Positions 10,415-18,251 of a stretch of DNA of 64,000 nt are shown one piece after another. Origin of the DNA: Turritopsis dohrnii (Eukaryota > Cnidaria > Hydrozoa > Anthoathecata > Oceaniidae); assembly GCA_027922465.2 (NCBI GenBank), contig BQMF02000435.1, positions 248,001 through 312,000 on the forward strand, given 5' to 3'. The notes under the pieces were generated by a model. That model had not been told where the DNA came from. It did no database searches and saw only the letters and a list, made by a program, of their open reading frames with translations. How positions within the stretch are numbered: the first letter of the stretch is position 1; every line of letters starts with the position of its first letter. A program made the translations under genes and the position numbers.

Positions 10415-11211
10415 ATGCCAAAATTTGGGCGACCCAGTACGCTCTTAGGTGCTAAGGAACTCTGGGAGCAAAGGATCGTTGTGGATCAACAGGGGCACTT
10501 TTTCATCGCTAAGTTTCGCGATATTTTCTCATTCCCCTTTGTACCCATGGAGAATGACGTATGGCTCGATATCGACATGTACCCAGGACAGTTATCTTTT
10601 GCTACCTGGTTAGCCGCGACTGGCTGCGGCATATCCACGCAACATCTACACCATAAGAACCGTATGATTACGAGCATCTACCGCTTTCACGTCTATTTCC
10701 AGATACGTCTCTTCTTGAAGCAACTTGGAATTGCTCTACCAAGTGAATTAAGCTTCAACCCGCGAGATAACAAATACAATTCAAGTGCGTTCAAGACGCT
10801 CTCTACAGAGTTTGGCATACCAGCGATCCTGAAAGACACCTCTTTAGCGAAATAGATTGGTCAGTTCCAAAAAGCCTTATGTTACGCCAGATCAGAACCT
10901 GATTTTGGTGTTGCGGTCGGTACATACCTGATACTCAGCGATTTAAAGCTTGGAAATCTCGACAACGTCTGTAATTTTTCGACAAAGCTTACCGTGCGAC
11001 GCACATCGGTAAACTACCACTTAAACAACACTCCTCGGGAGGATTTCAGGGTTGCAGAATGGTTCCTTCACAACCTCATCGTCATCCTCAAACATCTCTC
11101 GTTAAACAAGTTCCAACGTCTTCCGCGGCTAAGCAACACGAACAAGAAAAGCAGGCTCTCATGTGGGTAGGTGGTGGATTAATTGCTCTTCTTTTGTATT
11201 TCAAACCATAG
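10415..11211 (+). pseudogene. Virus-like element protein with C-terminal membrane anchor, disrupted
   Basis: The first frame runs 10415-10855 (TAG). The same frame then stays coding-like to about 11060. A shifted frame (about 11059-11211) ends with a hydrophobic helix (WVGGGLIALLLYFKP) and TAG at 11209-11211. Overall length would be near 265 codons. The N-terminal part has the motifs FSFPFVPMENDVW, CGISTQHLHHKN and FHVYFQIR, with no nuclease or kinase signature I recognise. The single C-terminal membrane helix and the position beside capsid and ATPase genes suggest a virion protein, which is inference. Its last 33 bases overlap the end of the converging minus-strand gene. Confidence 0.5.
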
Positions 11212-11874
11212 CCATTTTCCTATCAGACCAACCCCCAAAACTACAACTAGCCATGCATTGCTCGCCTGAGCTATGACACCTTTCTTCAGAAAGTTTAAGA
11301 GCCAGCTTACAACACTTACGATGATCCCCGGCAATGCAGCTCCAAGTTTACTTGCAAGTTTTCCAAGAAGGCGTCCAAGTGCTTCGAGCTGCTTCTTCAC
11401 CCGTTGCTGCACACCAGCTCTATCTGAAGCAGCAGGATAAGGACTTCCTCTAGTAGGAGCACCACCACCTGTGAGAGAGGTTACTATTATTGATATTTCT
11501 AGCAAAAACGCTGTTAAGATTGAAACGATTGTGATCCCTTGCTCTCGAAAGAGGATACGAAGTTTCTCCCCTAGTGTTCTAACCTTCTCGAGGACTTTGA
11601 ACACCGTCTCTTTGATGCGCGACCATTGGCTAGACAACTCCTTGTGGTTATCACTGAGCACCTGTAGTCGATCTGCACGCTCCACTTTAAAATTGGAGAG
11701 TCGTCGCTTAATCTCTTCTTCCATTTCAGGATCAATTGTTTCACCTAGTTTACGTTCTTCGTTTGCTATTTTACTATCGAGTTTGCCTAATTTTGCTAAG
11801 TTGTTCTCCAGCTCCCCACGTATTCGTTTTAGTGCATCGTCTAAGCCCCTAAGTTCACGCAAACTAAATTCCAT
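11179..11874 (-). CDS. Coiled-coil and transmembrane protein of the virus-like element
   Basis: An uninterrupted 231-codon frame from ATG at 11874. Residues about 5-110 are strongly helical and charged with heptad-like spacing (coiled coil). Residues about 113-135 are a hydrophobic segment. A small-residue linker (GGGAPTRGSPYP) follows, then a basic amphipathic stretch and two more hydrophobic segments near residues 180-222. It starts 3 bases after the stop of the preceding minus gene. The layout suggests a membrane-bound virion or fusion-like protein, but no family is recognised. It is one of the few intact frames in the block. Confidence 0.6.
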   Translation of the reverse strand: MEFSLRELRGLDDALKRIRGELENNLAKLGKLDSKIANEERKLGETIDPEMEEEIKRRLSNFKVERADRLQVLSDNHKELSSQWSRIKETVFKVLEKVRTLGEKLRILFREQGITIVSILTAFLLEISIIVTSLTGGGAPTRGSPYPAASDRAGVQQRVKKQLEALGRLLGKLASKLGAALPGIIVSVVSWLLNFLKKGVIAQASNAWLVVVLGVGLIGKWLWFEIQKKSN

Positions 11875-11877
11875 CCC

Positions 11878-12165
11878 TTACTCGCTTAAGAACTCCTCCA
11901 TCTCAAACGTTTTTTTGGTGCCTTGCTTGAGCATTTCACCCATTAACTCACTCGCATTTGAGATGTTGTTGAGGACTTGACTGTTATCCAAGCTATCTAT
12001 TTCAATATTTTCTAGTTGTCTCGCTAGTTTACGTCTTCCCTTATGCATCCACTCTGGTGTACTATCAACATATAACTGGTTTTTTATAGCATCCTCACCA
12101 CCTAGGATTCCTTTAATAGTCTTTGGAGCTAAAAATCCTCTATTTTTTTCGTTATTTGGTGCCAT
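11878..12165 (-). CDS. Small hypothetical protein of the virus-like element
   Basis: An intact 95-codon frame, ATG at 12165 and stop at 11878-11880. The product is charged, with a basic N-terminal half and an acidic, helical C-terminal half (ASELMGEMLKQG). It overlaps the end of the upstream gene by 37 bases in a different frame and is followed 3 bases later by the coiled-coil gene, a compact gene arrangement. Function unknown. Confidence 0.5.
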   Translation of the reverse strand: MAPNNEKNRGFLAPKTIKGILGGEDAIKNQLYVDSTPEWMHKGRRKLARQLENIEIDSLDNSQVLNNISNASELMGEMLKQGTKKTFEMEEFLSE

Positions 12166-12440
12166 TCATCATTTTTATAAAATTCAACTTTTGCGACACC
12201 TGGTGTATTCGTTGAAGTTACTCGAAACCGATCCAAATCCAAATTGGGATCTTCTTCTATACCGAGATAGTTGTATAAACTTTTTATTGTCAGTCTTTTA
12301 ATTCCTGTTCCCTGTGCACTTAATCTGCTTGGTATCTAGGAAGAATCGGCTGTGTTAGATATAAGCGGTGTAGTGTCAGATATAAACGATGTATCTTCAA
12401 CATCATCAAGTTTACGGTAAGGTGTTTCAACTGGATCCAT
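12129..12440 (-). pseudogene. Small element gene with one in-frame stop
   Basis: The frame from ATG at 12440 to TAG at 12129-12131 is 104 codons with a single internal TAG about 35 codons in. The N-terminal third is acidic and Thr/Ser-rich; the rest is mixed (GIKRLTIKSLYNYLGIEED). It diverges from the capsid gene at 12457 with a 16-base spacer and overlaps the next minus gene. Not recognised. Confidence 0.4.
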
Positions 12441-12451
12441 TTCTCTTATAA
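12439..12451 (-). promoter_or_regulatory. TTATAAGAGAAAT box, second copy
   Basis: Read on the minus strand this is the same 13-mer as at 10383-10395. It fills most of the spacer between the minus gene starting at 12440 and the capsid gene starting at 12457. Two exact copies in two divergent spacers argue for a shared promoter element; this is inferred. Confidence 0.4.
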
Positions 12452-12456
12452 TAAAC

Positions 12457-13706
12457 ATGTATGGTATTGCAAACCCCTCTAAGGAATATATGGCTCGCTT
12501 TGCCTTCAACGCACCGCGTCAGCATGTCAAAATCTCGCATACACCAAGTACCATTGACCAGAATCAAACACTACATGTGAGGCTGCCGAATCTAGGTGCT
12601 AATGATGTCATTCTACCAGAATTGCTCAAGCTCACGTTTGACATTAACCTAAACTCCACCGATACAGGACGCTACATCGTCAACAACTTAAGAAAGGCGT
12701 TGATCGAACAGTTGATTATCAGTTACGAATGAAATATCATCCAAGACATTCAAAGTGTGGATGTGATGGAAATTTACAAGGACAGATGGCTACCTGAGGA
12801 AATGCAAGTGGAACGTATCCAACAGGGAATAGATCCGGAAGGTGATGTGAACAAGCTCAGAGTGACACCGGGTGCAACGAGTACTGCAACGAGTAAGGCC
12901 ACCCCGGCAGCTGTCTATGGTAACCGTTTTGCCATTCCTCTATGGGAATGTTTTGAACTCCTCAAACATCTCCCCTATGTACAGCTTGATGATTGCTTAA
13001 GCTTCAAAATAAAATTTGCAGAGTACAGAAAGGTCATCAAAGATGCAGGATCAGGATCAGGTGCTTCGAAGGAAGATCCTGACGGCGCCTACACTATCTC
13101 CAACATTGCTCTAGAATTCGACAAGGTAGAAGACTCTGAGTTCAAACTGAGAGTCTACAATGAACTTGCTAATAAACGACTACCCTACACGCGTGTTTTA
13201 CAGCATAGAATAATCCCTTTGGACAAGAAAGATACCACCTGGAATATACAGGTAAACGTACCCAGTAGAAGTTTAAAAGCTCTTGATCTATTCTTTCTTG
13301 ATCCAGACAAACGCATATGCTATGGATAACACCCATTACTACAACCCAAAAATCAGCAAGGTAGATATTACCATCGAAGGATAGCTTAATCAGCTCTATA
13401 CACATGGCTTACTTCCAGAAGAAATGTATGCCCCGGCACGGAAGTATTTCACTTCCGACAAGCTGCTGCCGGCCATTAGTCCTTCTAAATTCTTTGATTT
13501 TAATTTCTGTCTTTTTATCGACTTTCGAAGTGTTGCTGACAACACTCTACATGGTGCAAGGAGGAGCCTCCAAAACACTTGAGATGGTGTCACACTATGG
13601 ATCACAAAAAGCTGATGGTGCGGGGGCCATTCAATGTTACCTCTTTGTGTTACAAGATGGACAGGTTAACTTCGCGAATGCTCGCTTCCACCGTGTCCGC
13701 TACTAA
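12457..13706 (+). pseudogene. Major capsid protein, double-jelly-roll type, disrupted
   Basis: Coding signal runs from ATG at 12457 to TAA at 13704-13706, roughly 415 codons. It is broken by TGA at 12730, a frameshift near 13310, TAG near 13382 and another shift near 13580. The character is beta-rich. Conserved-looking blocks are FAFNAPRQHVKISHTPSTID, VNVPSRSLKALDLFF and, after the frameshift, a block with THYYNPKISKVDI and LNQLYTHGLLPEEMY. A C-terminal strand pair ends RFHRVRY. I judge it to belong to the DJR capsid proteins of polinton-like and related eukaryotic dsDNA viruses, from motif order and from the packaging ATPase directly downstream. A structural prediction would be needed to confirm. 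The breaks make it inactive. Confidence 0.6.
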
Positions 13707-13711
13707 AAGAA

Positions 13712-14213
13712 ATGGACCTTGTTAAAGATCCTTGTACCACAATTTTTTCTGGACCGACAGGCTGTGGCAAGATGGAACTGGTTCTACGCTTACTACAGAA
13801 TCAGTTCAAGCACCTGGTGTACGATTCTCTGGGAAGATGATGATATTTTTCTAATCGATTCAACACCACAACATGACTTACTATGTTGGATTGAGAGATT
13901 CGCCGTGCATTTTGCAGGGTAGGAAACCTTATTCATCATTGATGATTCTATAGTTGATGAGATACTCGATAAGAAGAGAAGCACACTTCTTGATCTAACT
14001 ACCACAGGACGTCATCAAAAACATAGTCTATGGCCTCTCATCTAAGTCTACACAGCTCTTCCAAAGAACATCAGGTGACAGGCAAAGATGCTATTCAGTT
14101 GGTATCCTAAGCAGTTGAGCGACGCTAAGTTTATCTGTGAGGAAACCAATGTCATCTCTAAAGACGACTGGCGTGACGTCTTCCAACATTTGAAGAATTT
14201 GAAATATGCTTAA
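13712..14213 (+). pseudogene. A32/FtsK-HerA-type DNA packaging ATPase, disrupted
   Basis: It starts at ATG 13712, 5 bases after the capsid stop. A P-loop GPTGCGKM lies at 13751-13774; the Thr/Ser after GK is replaced by Met. A TGA at 13838 is followed by a shift to the frame ending at TAA 14211-14213. That frame has a Walker B-like LFIIDD at about 13929-13946 and a C-terminal block with ALPKNIR and KDDWRDVFQHLKNLKYA, as in packaging ATPases of NCLDV and polinton-like viruses. In-frame stops at 14043 and 14076 also occur. The family normally pumps genome DNA into the capsid; this copy is dead. Confidence 0.65.
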
Positions 14214-14274
14214 GTATACATGAGATCAGAGTTTCCTTGGAGTTACAATGTTGTTCAATAAGTATACAAACTAC

Positions 14275-14951
14275 TTATTGAAGATAGACACCTAAAAATT
14301 TCTTATCCTCTTCATCATAGTACCAATCCCACACTCTATCTGGATGCATGGCAACCTGTATCAATTCGTAGTAGAGATCTTTCTCGAAGCGACGCTTGTG
14401 ATGATAGCAAAACAACTATTCATGTATACTATCGTAACCTAACCAACTTCGACAGAGTGCTACAATCTTAACGTCCCCTTCATCTGCTGCTACTATCATT
14501 GTCATGTCAAAATCAGTCGCTCCCTGCACAGTTTGATGATCTCAATATGACCATTAGAAGCTGCTACTATCATTGTCAAGGCAAACTCGGTCGCACCCCA
14601 CTCCTTACACAGTTTAAGTATCTCAATGTGACCTTTTCTACCTGCTACTTGCATTGTTGAGTTGAAATAGTTTGGACCCCACTCCTTGCAGAGTTTAACG
14701 ATTTCGGCGTGACCATAATGAGCTGCTGACTCCATTGTCATGTCAAAATCAGTCGCTCTCCACTCCTTGCAGAGTTTGATGATCTCGACGTGACCCTTGT
14801 AAGCTGCTACTATCATTGCCTCGTTAAACTCTGACGCACCCCACTCCTCACACAGTTTCACAGTAGTATCGATGTCACCCTTAGAAGCAGCATTCCACAT
14901 TGACTCGTTTACATCTTCCTCATTATCAAATTTAGATTGGTTATTTGACAT
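14275..14951 (-). pseudogene. Ankyrin-repeat protein of the virus-like element
   Basis: ATG at 14951 opens 149 codons carrying about five repeats of roughly 27-30 residues with the pattern GHxEIIKLCKEWGATDFD, the divergent ankyrin repeats common in large DNA virus genomes. A small deletion near 14515 shifts the frame. The next repeat (TMIVAADEGDVKIVALC) and a conserved-looking tail (AMHPDRVWDWYYDEEDKKFL) continue to TAA at 14275-14277, with a TAG near 14425. Host-interaction roles are known for viral ankyrin proteins; here the role is unknown. An alternative is a host paralogue, but the location argues against it. Confidence 0.65.
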
Positions 14952-15024
14952 CCTTTATTACAATATTGCTGTTCAACTTTTTTTACGAGTGGACAGAATT
15001 GACGCAGGGGAATTCCCTAACTCA

Positions 15025-15258
15025 TTATCCATCCCTCCACTTGTTATGGCAGTTGTTACATTCATTGAACACTGATGTTCCCTCATCACATGACCTGGCT
15101 TGTTTTGCTATTGAAAGAATGTTCCTGCTCCCACAGCGATGGCAAGTATACAATGTTTGTTCTCGAGCAGTCGCTCGAGGCTTTGACATTTCCTTGAGTA
15201 TTTCAAGTAGTCTATTCTTGGCAGAGTCAAATACTGGATTTGAAAAGTCCTCTTCCAT
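15025..15258 (-). CDS. TFIIS-type C-terminal zinc-ribbon protein
   Basis: An intact 77-codon frame. Residues about 38-76 match the zinc ribbon of transcription elongation factor IIS: CHRCGS, then QARSCDEGTSVF with the acidic DE pair that enters the polymerase active site, then CNNCHNKW. The full-length TFIIS N-terminal and central domains are missing. Large DNA viruses encode short TFIIS-like proteins. The usual RSADE reads RSCDE. It lies just beyond the ankyrin gene on the same strand and is the last recognisable gene of the virus-like block. A tail of a host TFIIS gene is the alternative, but no exon context supports that. Confidence 0.65.
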   Translation of the reverse strand: MEEDFSNPVFDSAKNRLLEILKEMSKPRATAREQTLYTCHRCGSRNILSIAKQARSCDEGTSVFNECNNCHNKWRDG

Positions 15259-15354
15259 TTATTTCAGAAACTTAGAAATTTTTTCCAGTGGACCTCTGCA
15301 CTTTTCCACGATACTGCTGACGTCAACACTTTTCCACGCATGCACAGTAGGGGA

Positions 15355-15515
15355 TTGATGACGTCATTGCTTGCGCTAAAATCTGATGACGTCATTGCTT
15401 GCGCCAGAATCTGATGAGTTTTGTGTGGGCGTTTTTACCTTCGTTTTCGTGTGTGTGCGTGCGCCGCACTGGAATCGTGTGCGTGCGTGTGTGCGTGCGT
15501 GTGCGGCGCTGGAAT
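15355..15515. repeat. Tandem TGACGTCA units and GTGTGCG microsatellite
   Basis: A unit of about 30 bases (GATGACGTCATTGCTTGCGC plus about 10) is present twice at 15357-15416, each with a CRE-like TGACGTCA palindrome. It is followed at 15450-15515 by two copies of a (GTGCGTGC)n stretch ending in CTGGAATCG. No gene overlaps. Confidence 0.5.
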
Positions 15516-16175
15516 CGATCTTATACTATCTCTAAAGGTACTTTCTGTGCAGTTTTTATTTTGTCCCAAAAAAATGCCACTTTGACTTTTCATTTGGCTC
15601 TCAGCTTCCTGACTATAAACATTACATGAAAATGAAGCTAAGCCTGAACCTCACCATCAGTAACCCAGACACATTTCACAAGGTTTACACCGAAAGTCCA
15701 ATGTTTAAATCACTGTTCCGCCCCCCTTGTTGTTGCAACTGTTTCTCTCCATGTCGGATCCGTTTCGTGTATTCTTACCTGGAGTGCCCCGTTGTTCTGA
15801 TCTTCACCCTAGAATATTAAAATGGCAACGTGAGTAGCTGCAACTTACTTAATTCACTTTCAGTTTTGATTTATGAGTCCATGGTGTAGGGAGCGTACTT
15901 GAAGCTCACAAGTGGAAATTTGTCACTCTTATTCTGTAAGTAAATTGTTCTCAAAAAAAGAAAGAATAAGCATACCAAAAGCAAAAGTGAAAGCAATTTT
16001 TTTCTGGGATTTGATTGAACCATGTCGATGGATGATCAAAAACCGTTTTATTTTTATTATGTTGACAAGGGGGTTATCATGAGACAGCCATACCTCAGAC
16101 GTACTTGTAGAAAACTAATGATAATAGATGTTGTGAATGGCAAAATCAATTCAAAAGACATGTATATATGTTAGA
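15516..16175. other. No supported gene
   Basis: AT-rich sequence with short chance frames only. No domain, repeat pair or RNA gene was seen. Confidence 0.5.
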
Positions 16176-17201
16176 TAAGGGGTCAGTCACAAATCGATCT
16201 TTAGGTTCAAATAATGTCATATGACATTACGAATATTACCCACCCACTCACCACCCATAACGTCATATGTCGAAAATGGCCAAAAATCGATGTACTTGAG
16301 TCTTTCTGTAAAAACGCTAGTTACACGCTTTTTTTTTTGTAAGAACAATTTTATAAGAACACGAGCCTCAGATTTGACCAAAAAATAAGAACAAAATAAG
16401 AACAACCTAAGACTCAAATCAATGTTTCAAAAATTAAGAACAGCCTGAGCCTGAATTTTCTTATAAAATAAGAACAATTCATGATAAGAACAACTTATGA
16501 TATGAATTCTGTCACTGGTAAATGGTTTAGTAGTTTGTTTTCGCCTTGCATGCTCATACATGCTTTTAACCAGTTGTTTTTAAAAAGATTTATTTTAATT
16601 TTACTCGAAGCCTGACAACGAAGGTATCAACAGCCTTTCGAAATATTGTTGAAAATTTAAAACGAATAGAGTATATTTCCGTAAAATGATGTATCTGAAT
16701 TTATAATTACAAAATTACTCTTCGAAGATGACTCTGAAACAATACTAGAAGTTCCATAAATAAGAACAAAATGAGGCTGAAATCTGAAACTGTTCTTAAA
16801 GCTAAGAACAAAATAAGAACAATTCAGTCTGAAAAAGGCTCAAAAAATAAGAACAACCAGCCTCAGGTCAGATTTTACTGGTTCTTATAAAAAAAAAGCG
16901 TGTAGTTAAAAAAAACATCGTACATATTACCATCTCCCCACAACCAACGACATACATAGATTCGGCGGAACATAGCCGACCATAAAACTGGAAAATAACC
17001 CGAATTACCACAATCGGGAAATCTTGCAAAATCTTGCCAAAAAGAACCACGGTAGTGGAGAGTGTTCTCGCAAAAAAATAGCACTTTCAAAATCGATGTT
17101 TCTGTTATGAATTTTTTAACGTCACTTGAATTAACCCACCCACCCACTAACGTCATAATGACGTTATCTAAACCTAAAATCGATTTGTGACTGACCCCTA
17201 A
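16176..17201. mobile_element. Inverted-repeat element GGGGTCAGTCACAAATCGAT, with a nested element
   Basis: The ends GGGGTCAGTCACAAATCGAT (16179 on) and its complement (ending about 17198) are inverted for some 35 bases, and the sequence inside also mirrors (CACCCACTCACC and CCACCCACCCAC). Between about 16318 and 16910 lies a second inverted pair, CACGCTTTTTTTTTTGTAAG against TTCTTATAAAAAAAAAGCGT, filled with repeats of AATAAGAACAA. Both look non-autonomous. Confidence 0.65.
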
Positions 17202-17413
17202 TATCAAAATGATTTTTAAATGTTTATATCTGGTTAATAATAATGGCATGCAAAGTGTGAGTGAAAGTGCAAGTGTTTATCACACACATTTTTAAAATAA
17301 GAAACACCCTTATAAGATTAAGAAAAATTAAGGAACTGATGAAATAGAAGGAAAAAAAAGTAAGAAACAATTAAAATGCTCTTTTTAAAATAAGAAACAA
17401 ATATAATAAAATA

Positions 17414-18251
17414 CGCTGTGTCTGTATGGCCGGCAGCCGGTCAATGTCTTGGCATATACTAAATGGCCGGCAGTCCAATTATTCAGAACTCATACTTGTC
17501 GCCGGTCAAGAATCCTTCATATACTATATGACCCGCAGTTCAATTATAATATAATATAATATAACATATTATGTCGAATGGCAACCGGTCATTGTCTGAG
17601 CATATACTAAATGACCGGCAGTGCAGCTATAGCTACTTGCGAACAATACCATTGGCAAAGTCGCAGTGCAGAATATTGAGATTATGATACCACTACCATT
17701 TTTACCGACGAAGTTGTGAAGAATAAAACTGAATGAACTGAAAATTATGACACAATGCTTCATGCTAAATTTTTCAAGTAATTTGGTTGTCTTGGTCTTT
17801 TTACTTTGTTTACATTAGATGACAATGAAAAGTGAAAAAAAAAACTTTCATAAAAAGTAACCTTTTATTTGGTGTTAATTGTAGGTATTCCACGCCACAG
17901 AGAAAACAGGGTTGCAAAAATGCAAGAAGACTGTCATAGTTATATATACTATGATATGTGTTTATCAGTTTACTAAATATCAGAGTATATAGATTGTTTA
18001 TTAATAAATTTTGCAAAATTAAATAATAGAATATTTTCCATAAAAAGATGTGTCTTTCTTTTTATAATAAACAATCGAATTATATATTTGTTTATATTCT
18101 TAGTCACTGGCCGGCGTGGAGAGACTTTTTAATTACCAACCATTATTTGTGCGTTCCCGCTGGACGGCAGTATGTATATCACGAATATTTTCTGCTGGCC
18201 ATTTAGTATATGCCAAGACATTGACCGGCTGCCGGCCATGCAGACACAGCG
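17414..18251. mobile_element. Foldback element with ATGGCCGGCAGCCGGTCAAT arms
   Basis: Arms of at least 60 bases at 17414-17475 and 18190-18251 are inverted near-perfect copies, starting CGCTGTGTCTG. The left side carries three degenerate tandem units of about 75-80 bases, each with GCCGGTCA, CATATACTAAAT and GGCCGGCAGT. AT-rich core with a TATAATATAATATAATATA run at about 17540-17562. No coding capacity. Confidence 0.7.

Noticed and set aside
11471..11980. 169-codon Ser-rich plus frame
   Set aside because: Antisense to two compact minus-strand genes with better composition.
17414..18251. CRISPR-like array from the spaced GCCGGTCA repeats
   Set aside because: Only three degenerate units, inverted ends and a eukaryotic context point to a foldback element.
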